From: Oribacterium sp. UBA3737
Lineage (GTDB): Bacteria > Bacillota_A > Clostridia > Lachnospirales > Lachnospiraceae
Reading direction: 5' to 3'
Assembly (NCBI GenBank): GCA_002371295.1
Contig: DFGZ01000312.1
Coordinates: 1-47,396 of the forward strand
Length of the DNA: 47,396 nt
Shown: piece by piece, positions 25,190 to 34,723 of the stretch
Position numbering within the stretch: the stretch's first letter is position 1
Layout: each line of letters begins with the position of its first letter
Made by a program: the position numbers and the translations under genes
The notes under the pieces: generated by a model
Told to the model about the DNA's origin: nothing
The model's input: the letters and a program-made list of their open reading frames with translations, nothing else
Database searches by the model: none

Positions 25190-26596
25190 TTAATCCTTAT
25201 TTCTCTTGTAATGATAAAGCAGTCTCACGCCGTCCAGATACTCTGCTTCCTCTTCCGAATCTATGGCCAGTTCAATACTTTCCTTACCGCTGTAATCCGT
25301 TATGGCCGCACCTATATAGAACTCATCCCTGATTTCATCCGCATAAGGAATGGACACGGAGCCCGTAAGATCTTCATCCCCACTCAGCTTCCTGATATCC
25401 ATTTCAAGTCCCTGCCAGAAAATGCGTTTCCCGTCCTTGTCAAATACATATACAGTCACCGGCCAGTCGAAGAAAAATCCTGCATTTCCCGCGTTCCTGA
25501 AGGAGATATCCAGGTTTATCTTGTTCTGCGAAAAATCATAATTGGCACTGAGTCTTGAAGGATATATTCTGTATCCCATTCTTTTCAGTATTGATTCTTC
25601 CTGAAGCTTATAATTTTCGTTCGTAAGATCAGGCACCATGGGGCCTATAAAGGTCATCCGGGAATTCGAAATATCCTCAAGCACTCCGCCAAAATCCTCT
25701 GTAAGGATCTTATCCATAGGAGTACCGCTGGTGAACTCTCCTCCAACAGGACTTGTCTTTCCTATATCCGGTGAGGGACTGAGCTTCAGCTGCTTTCCTG
25801 ACGTCTCCTGAGTCCCTCCTTCTTTTAACCAGTTAAGCCATTCTTCCGTATCTTGCCTGTCTCCCACCATATCATTGAAGACACCCATTGCTCCTTCAAC
25901 AGAAAAATCATAATTCCTTCTGGTCATAAGTCTCGAATTCGCAAAGCTCGTGGAATACAGTTCCGCATACTCGGCACAAACATCTGCATTCGGCATCAGA
26001 GAGCTGTGGCTATCGTCCTTTGCATGCCACTCTCCCCAGTGTCCCAGACTTCCGAGCTGAACAAAGGAGATGAAAAAGTCCTTGTTGCAGTATCTGGCCA
26101 GTTCCTTAAGCGCCAGATCATGATACTTCCTGAAGACCGCATCAGCATAATCCGGTGAATATCCTTTACCATACTCAGTATCGTAGAATGTTCCCGTCTG
26201 GGTCTTTTGGTAGAGCCACTCAGGTATATCCATCTGCTCCTCTTCTCCCGGAATATCACATATAAAACGTATCACTCCATGCTTATGCTTATTCTTCCAC
26301 TCTTCTATATGATATTTTTTCTCGACACCCTCTATGTCAAATTTACCTTCCGCCGGTTCCCACTCTGCCCAGGTAAGAGGGATATATACCATATTGGCTT
26401 CTTCACACTGAATCTCATTTTCAGCATCCGGTGCAAATCCCATAAGAGGATTGTCCGTAATTGTATAGTCCGGAGCATAGGTCACATCGAAGTTAAGCCC
26501 GGAACGGTGAACCATATAGTACATTATCCCCGCAATGGCTGCTCCCAGAATCAGGATCATGGCATACTGGATGGCATAGCTTTTCCTTTTACCCAT
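25190..26596 (-). CDS. Membrane-anchored DUF4832/DUF4874-type protein, glycosidase-like barrel
   Basis: Its exact function is unknown. The 468-residue product has an N-terminal membrane anchor (about 9-29). A region resembling glycoside-hydrolase barrels follows (YIPLTWAEWEPAEGKFD near 71-87; WGEWH at 187-191 with Glu189). A C-terminal beta-rich domain (about 340-460) fits DUF4832. Family members are proposed extracellular carbohydrate-active proteins. It overlaps the DUF4956 gene by 8 bp and ends the pel operon. In classical Pel systems PelA has a hydrolase plus a deacetylase domain; here the deacetylase is separate, so this protein could fill the hydrolase role. That is inference. Confidence 0.72.
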   Translation of the reverse strand: MGKRKSYAIQYAMILILGAAIAGIMYYMVHRSGLNFDVTYAPDYTITDNPLMGFAPDAENEIQCEEANMVYIPLTWAEWEPAEGKFDIEGVEKKYHIEEWKNKHKHGVIRFICDIPGEEEQMDIPEWLYQKTQTGTFYDTEYGKGYSPDYADAVFRKYHDLALKELARYCNKDFFISFVQLGSLGHWGEWHAKDDSHSSLMPNADVCAEYAELYSTSFANSRLMTRRNYDFSVEGAMGVFNDMVGDRQDTEEWLNWLKEGGTQETSGKQLKLSPSPDIGKTSPVGGEFTSGTPMDKILTEDFGGVLEDISNSRMTFIGPMVPDLTNENYKLQEESILKRMGYRIYPSRLSANYDFSQNKINLDISFRNAGNAGFFFDWPVTVYVFDKDGKRIFWQGLEMDIRKLSGDEDLTGSVSIPYADEIRDEFYIGAAITDYSGKESIELAIDSEEEAEYLDGVRLLYHYKRNKD

Positions 26597-27272
26597 TGTA
26601 CTCCCCGTTATACTGAATAAGGTTTACGTCATTTACGCCCTCAAGCTCCGCTATCTTCTCAACAAAAGGCATGTTTTCAGGCTTTGACATGATCTCGACA
26701 GTGAGCTCTGCTCTTCCCTTTCTCAGAGTCTTTGACTTGATCTGGTACTTACGGTTTCCAAGCTGTTTAAGTACCTCTGCACCTGTCTCTTCACCTTCAT
26801 AGTGAACCACAAGTATGTAGATGACACCTTCCTTCTTTTTAATGTAGAAATGTCTCACAAGTACATACATCACCACCATGGTTATGAGTGCGAGGGGATA
26901 GATATGAGCCGCAACTATGATTCCTATTGATATGGCCCAGAAAATATACAAAAGATCCATAGGATCCTTTATGGCTGTTCTGTATCTTACGATGGAAAGG
27001 GCACCCACCATACCAAGGGAAATAACGATGTTACTGCTTATGGCAAGAGTCAGGGCACATGGAAGTATGGTCATACCAACGAGAGTCATGGCAAAAGAAG
27101 ATGAATATACTACTCCACCGTAATACTTCTTATAGATCCGGTATATCACAAATCCAAGCAGTATGGCTATCACCATGGCAATTACAGCCGTAATGATAAA
27201 GTCCAGGGTTATGGCATTGTTTGCCACAAAGTTCTTAAGTACCGATTTTTTAAAATAGTCTTTTGCGTTCAT
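26589..27272 (-). CDS. DUF4956 integral membrane protein
   Basis: This uncharacterised family is often found next to VTC-domain and CotH genes. The 227-residue product has about four membrane spans (25-45, 55-75, 78-95, 110-135). The family segment IVISLGMVGALSIVRYRTAIKDP lies near 82-104 in parts (GALSIVRYRTAIKDP). A soluble ACT-like C-terminal domain (about 148-225) follows. A GGAGGATATAAA site supports the start. It lies 44 bp after the VTC gene. The pairing suggests it forms a membrane complex with the VTC protein, though the transported or sensed species is unknown. Confidence 0.85.
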   Translation of the reverse strand: MNAKDYFKKSVLKNFVANNAITLDFIITAVIAMVIAILLGFVIYRIYKKYYGGVVYSSSFAMTLVGMTILPCALTLAISSNIVISLGMVGALSIVRYRTAIKDPMDLLYIFWAISIGIIVAAHIYPLALITMVVMYVLVRHFYIKKKEGVIYILVVHYEGEETGAEVLKQLGNRKYQIKSKTLRKGRAELTVEIMSKPENMPFVEKIAELEGVNDVNLIQYNGEYNG

Positions 27273-27316
27273 TTTATATCCTCCGTCTCTAAGGAATTGA
27301 TCATCATAAAAATGCT

Positions 27317-28054
27317 TTACATCAATACGGTCTTACTGAGTCCCGCAGTCACATCCGTAAGATGATGTGCCGCATCGTAGCAGGACACATATTTTGAAAA
27401 AGCCACAAATTCTTCTCCGTCAAGAGGCAGTACCTCTTTTATGATCTGAGGAAGGAATTCGGTATACTTGACCTCCAGTACCTCCACATCCGGCTCTATA
27501 GCCGGAAGCCTGGGAAGAGTCTCATCAAATATATCGAATCCTCCGACTGCAGCCGCCACCTCACTGTCAAAGGTGATCCTCACGGTACCCTCATCCAGTA
27601 TCAGAGGGAGTCTCATGTAATCAACTATGACCTTGGGTCTCAATAGATTCATGACACATTCAGCATAGAACTCCCCGCAGAGGTTCTCCTTTCTCTTAAG
27701 GAGGAAGCCGTAATCGCCATCCATGATACTATCAAATTCCTGCCTGGAAATATCCACGGATTCCTTAAAGATATAACTTCCGCTCTTCTTCTTTCTTTCA
27801 AGAGATATCTTTTTATCGCTGTAGTTATATATCCTTATACGCCATTTCTTTCTGGCATAAACACCCATGAGCTTCTGCACATAGGCCGTATTATTATAAT
27901 CATCAAAATACAGGCTTCGTATCTCATATCCATCCTGAGAGGCGTGCGGATCCAGATGCAGCAAAGGTCTCAGCCTTCTCTTCAGAAGCTCCGCCTCCTT
28001 TCGAGAAATGACATACTTCCATTCATTCCTGTATATAGGTTTTTTGTCCTCCAT
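27317..28054 (-). CDS. VTC-domain protein, polyphosphate polymerase-like
   Basis: VTC domains of the triphosphate-tunnel superfamily make polyphosphate from ATP in yeast; bacterial members are less defined. From the ATG at 28054 (GGAGG 5 nt upstream) the product is 245 residues. It has the tunnel-lining pattern: RNEWKYVI near the start, RKKWRIRIYN, ISLERKKK, YAECVMNLLRPKVIVDY and a late LEVKY. The alternating basic and acidic residues expected for binding a polyanion and metal are present. No membrane segment is seen; the adjacent DUF4956 protein may tether it. Two hairpins separate it from the upstream cotH gene. Confidence 0.85.
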   Translation of the reverse strand: MEDKKPIYRNEWKYVISRKEAELLKRRLRPLLHLDPHASQDGYEIRSLYFDDYNNTAYVQKLMGVYARKKWRIRIYNYSDKKISLERKKKSGSYIFKESVDISRQEFDSIMDGDYGFLLKRKENLCGEFYAECVMNLLRPKVIVDYMRLPLILDEGTVRITFDSEVAAAVGGFDIFDETLPRLPAIEPDVEVLEVKYTEFLPQIIKEVLPLDGEEFVAFSKYVSCYDAAHHLTDVTAGLSKTVLM

Positions 28055-28075
28055 TTTAGCCTCCATGGTTCATAC

Positions 28076-28139
28076 ACGAATCTCTTACCTGATTCGTATA
28101 TGGCCCACCAAACAAGTTTGAAAGTTCATTTTCAAACTT
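28076..28139 (-). other. Two intercistronic hairpins between cotH and the VTC gene
   Basis: ACGAATC/GATTCGT (28076-28082, 28091-28097) and a perfect 10-bp stem (28114-28123, 28130-28139) fill most of the 103-bp gap. The minus strand lacks a clear T-tract after either, so partial termination or RNA processing is more likely than full termination. This splits the operon into a Pel/CotH part and a VTC/DUF4956/DUF4832 part. Confidence 0.45.
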
Positions 28140-28157
28140 CTCTTTTCTGAATTCCTG

Positions 28158-29978
28158 TCATTCTTCCTGGAAAGTCGACTTCACCACAGTTCCGTCTTCC
28201 TTTACATAGAAGCAAAGTACTCCGTGCACTGTCGTCTTCTTTTCAGTGTTATAGTATTCAAATGCTTCCTGCTTAAGGCCTGTTCCGTTATCGCTCTTTG
28301 CATATACCCTTACAAAGTACTGTCCCGGAGCGAGTTTTCCGGCATCAAATTTCGTATCTTCAAGATCTGTTCCCTGAGCAAGCTTACTGCCAAATGACCA
28401 TGCATCGGAAATCTCCACATCATAGCTTATCTTCCCATTGATCATTGAAGATTCATCCCAGTTTATGATCACATGTCCATCCTTTAACTCAGGATCATTT
28501 ATATGAAAAGGCCATGGAGTTTCCAGTGAATCATAGTAAGCATAGTAATTTTTCTCAATCTGCTCCGGTATCATCTCAAGGAGCTTATCGTAATTCTCTT
28601 CGGTAACTCTCGCATAAGAAGAGTCCGGTATTCTGTAAAGATATTTTTTGACCTTATCCCCCAGCTTCTTTGCCCTTTTCGATACATTCTCGGAAGAGAG
28701 ATCCGATTCATGAAGCTCTTTTATCTTTTCACTGAGCTTATCCACACAATGCCTGCTCTTAAGGATACGGCTGAAAAGAATCGAATCTGTATAGAGATAA
28801 ATTCCCTTCTCATACCCCTCCGAGTAATCAGTATCTCTCAACAGTTCGTAATCGGATCTTAAGGCCCCGTCATTATCCCAGGGAATAATGTAGAATTTAT
28901 TGACCCCCATGGGACTGTACAGATAGAAGTTCTCGGTATCTGTTTTCTTATTGTCCATCAGGATATTGAAGGCCATCCAAGTGTAGAGATTGTCCTCATC
29001 AAAGTAAGTCTTCACTACATCCTCTATGGACATGTCCCCACCGTTAAGTGCGTCAAGCATCTCAATGAGCCCGCTGTAATCTTCACTTCCCTTTGCTTCC
29101 AGAAGCTCTTCAAATTTATCTCTATCGAAGTTCTTCTCCGTAGGCTGCATTATCACATCACCGTGACGTCCGAAGTCAAAATCATTTATCTTATAAAGCT
29201 CACCTGAACTATCGAGATTTCTGTTGGAAAGATACTTTTTGTTCACAGTCTCCACCAGAGTATAGAGTCCGTAATCCACAAAGAGGTTGGTCTTTTCCGA
29301 CTTGAGATCCCTGACATACAGATGTACAAATTCAGTTCTTACGGACATCATGTCATCAGTTTTACTCATAAGCTCGTAGCACAGCTTATTGGTGAAACGG
29401 AAAGGATCGGTAAAGCTCTTTGAGAGTACCAATGTCTTTATTCCGGAAACATTGCCGCTTCCGGAATTGATCTTTATACGGTAACTCTTCTGCTGTCTTG
29501 TGGATGCCTTTTTGCCGCTAAGCTTCACTGTGGCATTGGCAGACATGCTTCCGTAACCGAAGGCATCGGATGTGGGGCCGTCTTCATTTCCGAACTGCAC
29601 CAGCGCATCGCAGGTATAGGCTTCCTCCTCTCTCTCCTCATACCAGGAAAGATTATGTTCATTTATCTCTTCCCAGGTATGCTCCGAATCCCCGAAGCTC
29701 TCATCTCCTCCCACGGTCAGATACAAAACATCTTTCCCTACAGGCTCATCATAAAGGGCTCTGTAATCCTTTACCTGATACATATCCTTGAGAGAAGCCT
29801 TTTCATAATAATCCTGAGGAAATGCCCAGTATTTAAACTCTTCTAACCAGCTGTCATTCCCGTGTTTTTTCTTATCTTTCTCCGCTGTACCGGAAACACT
29901 TCCACAGCCCAGAAGGCACAACAGCAAGAAAAGTGAAAAAAGTTTTATTACTTTTTTTATAAAAAGCTCTTTTCTCAT
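28158..29978 (-). CDS. CotH-kinase family lipoprotein (second copy)
   Basis: CotH proteins are atypical secreted or spore-associated protein kinases. The 606-residue product has a lipoprotein signal (LLGC, Cys25), a CotH domain (about 85-460) and a C-terminal beta-sandwich resembling fibronectin type III (about 495-585). Seen in the CotH domain are ATVKLSGKKASTRQQKSYRI, WMAFNILMDNKKTDTENFYLYSP in parts, and the putative metal-binding WDND at 367-370. It overlaps the upstream cotH paralog by ATGA, and AAGGAGAAGG precedes the start. Location on the outer face of the membrane is inferred from the lipobox. The substrate is unknown; PelG-exported polymer assembly proteins or surface proteins are candidates. 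Confidence 0.85.
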   Translation of the reverse strand: MRKELFIKKVIKLFSLFLLLCLLGCGSVSGTAEKDKKKHGNDSWLEEFKYWAFPQDYYEKASLKDMYQVKDYRALYDEPVGKDVLYLTVGGDESFGDSEHTWEEINEHNLSWYEEREEEAYTCDALVQFGNEDGPTSDAFGYGSMSANATVKLSGKKASTRQQKSYRIKINSGSGNVSGIKTLVLSKSFTDPFRFTNKLCYELMSKTDDMMSVRTEFVHLYVRDLKSEKTNLFVDYGLYTLVETVNKKYLSNRNLDSSGELYKINDFDFGRHGDVIMQPTEKNFDRDKFEELLEAKGSEDYSGLIEMLDALNGGDMSIEDVVKTYFDEDNLYTWMAFNILMDNKKTDTENFYLYSPMGVNKFYIIPWDNDGALRSDYELLRDTDYSEGYEKGIYLYTDSILFSRILKSRHCVDKLSEKIKELHESDLSSENVSKRAKKLGDKVKKYLYRIPDSSYARVTEENYDKLLEMIPEQIEKNYYAYYDSLETPWPFHINDPELKDGHVIINWDESSMINGKISYDVEISDAWSFGSKLAQGTDLEDTKFDAGKLAPGQYFVRVYAKSDNGTGLKQEAFEYYNTEKKTTVHGVLCFYVKEDGTVVKSTFQEE

Positions 29979-31792
29979 ACCTTCTCCTTTACTATATATT
30001 GCACTTTACCTTCACTATCAACCGTAAAGCAGTAACAGCCATATACCTTTCCACCCCTGCTCTTTACATAATAATCAAAACATTCCATGGTATACCCTGA
30101 CTGATTTTTTGAAGTGACCCTGAGATAATATCTTCCGGGCTCAAGAATATCTGTTTCCACAAGCGGTATCTTTAAGTCGTGCCCTTCGTAAATCACTTCC
30201 TGAAAAAGGTCATCCTTTGCGATCATATAATCATAAGTCACTTCCTCGCCGTTATAATCATAGGAAGTGCCCCAGCTTATGAGAGTTTTGTTATTCTGCT
30301 TATCTATGATAGGCATATCTATGAAAAAGGGCCATGGACGCTTCATGGTTTCCTGAAATTCCAGATAATTATCCCTTACCTCATCCCCAAGTCCCGAAGT
30401 AAGTTCATCAAACTCTTCTTCAGAATCTGTTTTCTTGAATTCAACATCTGGCATGGAGAATATATAAGGTTTAACTATATCCGAATAGGATTCCGCTTTT
30501 TCGTTAACTATCTCAGGTGATACATAATTTTTATAAAGATCCTCAACAGCGTATGTAAGCAGGTTCCTGTATCTTTCCACCTTCATCATTCGGTTTATAA
30601 GTGCAAGTCCCAAAAACTTGGTCATTCCCTTTTCCCAGGATTCACCGTCACTTCTCCCTTTGCTTTTGTTATACTCTTTATGAAAACTTGCATCCATGTC
30701 CCAGCAGATCATATAAAACTTCCGGGAATTAAGGGGACTGTAAATAAACAGATTGCGGGCACCCACGTCCACATTACCGTTCAGGATGTTGAATGCCATC
30801 CAGTAACAAAGATTTCTCTCATCAAAATGTTCCTCTACTATCTTTTCTATAGGCTTTGAATAATTATGGATTTCTTCTATTACTTCCTGTAACTTTGAAG
30901 GATCTCCGTCTCCCTTTTCTTCAAGGTAGCTGTCGAATTTAGACTGATCAAATTCCGGATCATCCTTTGACATCATTACCTCTTCATATTTGTTCCACTC
31001 AAAGAATGATACCTTATAAAGATGTCCGTTCTCATCCAGACCATGATTCTTTAAATAGGTTCTGTTGACCTGCTCCACCATGGTATAAAGACCATAATCC
31101 GCGAAATCTTCGCTTCCCTCTTCGGTATCATCCTTCACATAGAGATGAACGAACTGTGTCCTTCCGCCTATCAGTTCAGGAATATTTTTCAGAAGATCAT
31201 AGCATAGCTTGTTCTCAAACCGATAGGGCTGTCCCACATGCTTATTCAGATCCAGTGTCCTCTGATTTCTGAAATCGCCTTTCCCGTCCTTTATCCTTAT
31301 CTTATAGTTCTTTTGGGCTGATCTGGATGAGGTCTGGCCTCTTACCTGAACAGAAACATTAGGCACGTTTTCACCGTAACCGAAGTCTCCGGAATCTATT
31401 CCTTCTCCTTCTTCGTCAATCTGAAGAACACCCTCTACCTTGTATCGGTCCACTCCCATATTCTGGTAGTCATAGGCCGAATAGGTATTAACCTCCTGCC
31501 AGGTATGATTGCTGCTGTCAGCTTCATTTCCTTTTGTTACCGTAAGATACATGGTTATGACAGAATAATCCTTGTCATTCATGTAAATATCTTTGTTCTC
31601 TACAAGATTCCCATCGGAAGGAACAGTCTTTTCAGCAGTATCAACTGTAATTTTTCCTTCTTCGGATGGCTCTGTGACAGCCACGGTTTCCATGTTTGTC
31701 TCAGCTTCGGGAACCCTCAAATTGCATCCGGAAAGAATCAGCATGGAGGTACACATTCCGAAAAGCCATCTGAAAATCACTCTTTTCTTCAA
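29975..31792 (-). CDS. CotH-kinase family lipoprotein (first copy), TTG start
   Basis: This paralog of the next gene has 605 residues and the same plan: lipobox LSGC (Cys23), CotH domain (about 75-460) and a C-terminal fibronectin III-like domain (about 495-580). The putative metal-binding motif reads WDMD at 364-367. The segment VSVQVRGQTSSRSAQKNYKI matches the family core. The start is TTG (31792), with AAGGAGGG upstream, and it overlaps the pelG stop as TTGA, so translation is coupled to pelG. The two copies differ clearly in sequence, which suggests an old duplication with different substrates or partners. Confidence 0.85.
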   Translation of the reverse strand: MKKRVIFRWLFGMCTSMLILSGCNLRVPEAETNMETVAVTEPSEEGKITVDTAEKTVPSDGNLVENKDIYMNDKDYSVITMYLTVTKGNEADSSNHTWQEVNTYSAYDYQNMGVDRYKVEGVLQIDEEGEGIDSGDFGYGENVPNVSVQVRGQTSSRSAQKNYKIRIKDGKGDFRNQRTLDLNKHVGQPYRFENKLCYDLLKNIPELIGGRTQFVHLYVKDDTEEGSEDFADYGLYTMVEQVNRTYLKNHGLDENGHLYKVSFFEWNKYEEVMMSKDDPEFDQSKFDSYLEEKGDGDPSKLQEVIEEIHNYSKPIEKIVEEHFDERNLCYWMAFNILNGNVDVGARNLFIYSPLNSRKFYMICWDMDASFHKEYNKSKGRSDGESWEKGMTKFLGLALINRMMKVERYRNLLTYAVEDLYKNYVSPEIVNEKAESYSDIVKPYIFSMPDVEFKKTDSEEEFDELTSGLGDEVRDNYLEFQETMKRPWPFFIDMPIIDKQNNKTLISWGTSYDYNGEEVTYDYMIAKDDLFQEVIYEGHDLKIPLVETDILEPGRYYLRVTSKNQSGYTMECFDYYVKSRGGKVYGCYCFTVDSEGKVQYIVKEKV

Positions 31793-33312
31793 TATCCGAT
31801 TCCCTCCTTTTTCATAAGCTTCTCCAGAGCTTTTTCTTTTTCTGCTCTGAGCCTCTCTTCTTCCTTTTCCGTAAACTTATCAAGCTTACTGCTGAGTGTC
31901 ACAAAAAAGCCCTTCTCTGTACCCTGTATAAGGTTCTGTCTTGAAAGCAGAAAATAGGGTAGTCTCTTGGTATACCAGTTAAGTCTCAAAAGAGCATAAA
32001 AATAGAAAACCACCGCTCCAAGAAAAAAACCGACTCCAAAATAATGAACATCCCCGAAATTAATCTGCCATACAGTTGCCAGGGTACTTACCAGTGCAAA
32101 AAGCGCGGTTCCCACGAAAGCTCCATCATAGTCTTCGAAATAAAGCTCTATAAGCATTACGGAATTTGCCACGGCATATACCCCGTAACCCACACACAGG
32201 AATCTGAAGATGGCAAGTGAAAGTGAACTGATTCCCGGAAAAAAGAATTCCATAAAAGGCGGACCTATAACAACGAAGAGAACAGTTGTAAACAGCTGCT
32301 TACAGCCGAGGTACATAAGTTCTCTCTGAAGCATATCCATCATCTCTTTTCCTGCCAGTTTTATATCACTTATGGCTCCCTGATGTGCAAAAAGCCCATA
32401 AAAGTCTCTGTACTTCGGATAGAAATTCACTTCAACGGAAATAACAAAACTGATAGTTGTTATGATAAGAGAGAAGAATGCGGCAAGAGCAGGAACATCA
32501 TATTCAGGTGCTCCGTAAAAGCCTCCGCTAACCTGTTCTCTCAGAGGACCGAAGTACATAACTAACAGATGACTGAACAGCCCTATCCTCACCATGGCCC
32601 CGGAAAGACTCAGTGTAGGATACTTGTCAAAATACTTAAGAAATGTAAAATAACCGCCTCTGCTCTTCGGAAAGTAATCCATCATCAGCTTAAGCTGCTG
32701 TACTGAAAGTAATCCGTAAGCTATTATCACGCAAAGCATAAGGCTCTCAACACTACCTTTTCCGAACAGGACCATAAGAAGCGCCACCAGGAAACCAAAC
32801 ATCAGTGATATGGTAAACGTTAGAACTATGGCATTAAAATCCTTAAGGGCAGTGAGATATATCATCTCTGTCCAGGCCACAATGAGAACCATGGCCAGCC
32901 ACATACAGAGCACTACCTGAGCTGGATTTTCCGCGGAAACCACAAGAAAAGGCAGATACATTATCCCGCAGATTATGAGCTCAATGATCAGAAGCCCATA
33001 AAAGGATGGCATGATCTTATCCTTTTTTCCGCTGTAGATCATGTCTGACACAAAACGGGTGATCACCATGTTGAACCAGGTGGTCACAAAAAGCGAAACC
33101 AGAAGTGTATAGGTCAGCATACAGTTAAGAAGCTCCCTTTCATGATCCGGAAGTCCCGCTATCTGTGAAAGCTTGGATATGCCTGTGAGCAGGATAACTC
33201 CCAGAATCATGGGACCAACAGTCACTATTCCGGAATATCCGTATGCTTTACAAAGATTCATTAATCCCTTCTTATTGAAGAGTTTTTTTAAGCTGAAGCC
33301 TATGCCTGCCAT
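31789..33312 (-). CDS. pelG: Exopolysaccharide Pel transporter PelG
   Basis: PelG is the inner-membrane MATE/flippase-like component that exports the Pel polymer together with PelD, PelE and PelF. The 507-residue product begins with the family start MAGIGFSLKKLF and has about twelve membrane spans. It contains the segment FVISVEVNFYPKYRDFYG and ends with a charged helical tail (KEEERLRAEKEKALEKLMKK, a likely coiled coil). It overlaps pelF by 13 bp. As in other Gram-positive Pel loci, no PelB or PelC outer-membrane genes are present. Confidence 0.92.
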   Translation of the reverse strand: MAGIGFSLKKLFNKKGLMNLCKAYGYSGIVTVGPMILGVILLTGISKLSQIAGLPDHERELLNCMLTYTLLVSLFVTTWFNMVITRFVSDMIYSGKKDKIMPSFYGLLIIELIICGIMYLPFLVVSAENPAQVVLCMWLAMVLIVAWTEMIYLTALKDFNAIVLTFTISLMFGFLVALLMVLFGKGSVESLMLCVIIAYGLLSVQQLKLMMDYFPKSRGGYFTFLKYFDKYPTLSLSGAMVRIGLFSHLLVMYFGPLREQVSGGFYGAPEYDVPALAAFFSLIITTISFVISVEVNFYPKYRDFYGLFAHQGAISDIKLAGKEMMDMLQRELMYLGCKQLFTTVLFVVIGPPFMEFFFPGISSLSLAIFRFLCVGYGVYAVANSVMLIELYFEDYDGAFVGTALFALVSTLATVWQINFGDVHYFGVGFFLGAVVFYFYALLRLNWYTKRLPYFLLSRQNLIQGTEKGFFVTLSSKLDKFTEKEEERLRAEKEKALEKLMKKEGIGY

Positions 33313-34715
33313 CTTTTAAACACCTCATCATAAACTCTCTGATACTTGGTTATCATATCTTCATGGCGGAAATACTTTTCTACCCTGCTTCTTCCGGCGA
33401 CTCCCATCATGTACCTTTTCTCAGGTTGCAGACACATAAGGGTCATGGCATTGGTAAGAGCCGGTATATCCATCGGAGGCACGCATATTCCGGAGCTTCC
33501 GAAATCGTCATCATCCTGAACCTTCGTAAGAAGCTCTCTGCAGTTACCCACATCAGTGGTCACGCAGGGCCTTCCTGCCGCAAAGGACTCAAGTACAGAA
33601 AGAGGCATGCCTTCCGAAACACTTGAAAGCACCGTAAAGTCAAAGTCACCGATGTGCTTTACCACATCGATGGAACCCATGAAAATGACATCCTTTACTC
33701 CCAGCAGCTTTACCAGGTCATAGCACTCTTCCGCGTATTTTTTGTCATCCTCGGGTCCTGCGATGAACAGCCTTGCATTGGGCACCCTTTTCTTAACTCC
33801 GGAAAACGCATAGATCATGGTCTTGACATCCTTTATGGGTGCGATTCTGAGTACCGCGCCTATATTCACGTGTCCGTCATCCTTCTTTTTACCTATGTCC
33901 TTGAACCTTTCATAGTGTATGCCGTTTCCGATGTACACACATTTATCAGGATCACAGCCCATATCGATCTGGATCCTTCTGGCGCCTCCGAAGAGACTGG
34001 TTATCATGGTTGCCTTTTCATAGGCACCCTTGGAGAGCATGTAAAAAAAGCGGACCCAGAATTTCTTAAAGGCAGGGAGTACCCACTTTGCTCTTATGAT
34101 CTCTTCCTCCCTCTCACGGGTATAGATGCCATGCTCTGAGATCTCATAGGGGACCTGATATTTGTAGCTTCCCAGTCTTGCCAGTATGCCGCTGTAGCCT
34201 GTTGCGATGGCATGATACACATCCGCCTTAGGTATGTCCGTATGAAGCAGATACAGCACCGGCAGAAACATTGACCTTATGGTATGAAAGAAATCCGAGA
34301 ACGCTGTATAGGTATATTCCTCTTCACATATCCCGGTGATGATATTCAGGAAATCTTCGCTCATAAGGAAGGACAGAGGATCTATTTTATCCTCTGAATA
34401 CATCTTAAAGAGCTTTTCCCAGTCAGGATCGGAACAGCTTATAAGATCATGAAGTGTTTTTATTTCCTCTTCAGTAAAATCATACTTCTTCGGTTTTGTC
34501 CTCAGCTTCAGTGCATCGTTAAGAAATACCTCCCTTATCTCAACCACGTTCTCCGGAAGGGTATACTTGAATTTACCCTTCATGGAGGAATCCGAAGCAA
34601 CTGCCCAGATCACAAATTCATGCTGGGGCATGGCCTTTATGTACTGATGGATCCATGTGGATACACCACCCGTAACATAGGGGTAACACCCCTCCAAAAT
34701 CACACATATTCTCAT
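33300..34715 (-). CDS. pelF: Pel polysaccharide glycosyltransferase PelF
   Basis: PelF is a cytoplasmic GT4-family retaining glycosyltransferase that polymerises the Pel sugar from a UDP-sugar. The 471-residue product has the family start MRICVILEGCYPYVTGGVSTW and a GT-B fold. The EX7E motif EGMPLSVLE lies near residue 365, and the acceptor-side segment YEISEHGIYTREREEEI is typical of PelF. The start follows AGGGGTAGAT. It sits between the PelA-type deacetylase gene and pelG. Confidence 0.93.
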   Translation of the reverse strand: MRICVILEGCYPYVTGGVSTWIHQYIKAMPQHEFVIWAVASDSSMKGKFKYTLPENVVEIREVFLNDALKLRTKPKKYDFTEEEIKTLHDLISCSDPDWEKLFKMYSEDKIDPLSFLMSEDFLNIITGICEEEYTYTAFSDFFHTIRSMFLPVLYLLHTDIPKADVYHAIATGYSGILARLGSYKYQVPYEISEHGIYTREREEEIIRAKWVLPAFKKFWVRFFYMLSKGAYEKATMITSLFGGARRIQIDMGCDPDKCVYIGNGIHYERFKDIGKKKDDGHVNIGAVLRIAPIKDVKTMIYAFSGVKKRVPNARLFIAGPEDDKKYAEECYDLVKLLGVKDVIFMGSIDVVKHIGDFDFTVLSSVSEGMPLSVLESFAAGRPCVTTDVGNCRELLTKVQDDDDFGSSGICVPPMDIPALTNAMTLMCLQPEKRYMMGVAGRSRVEKYFRHEDMITKYQRVYDEVFKRWQA

Positions 34716-34723
34716 ATCTACCC

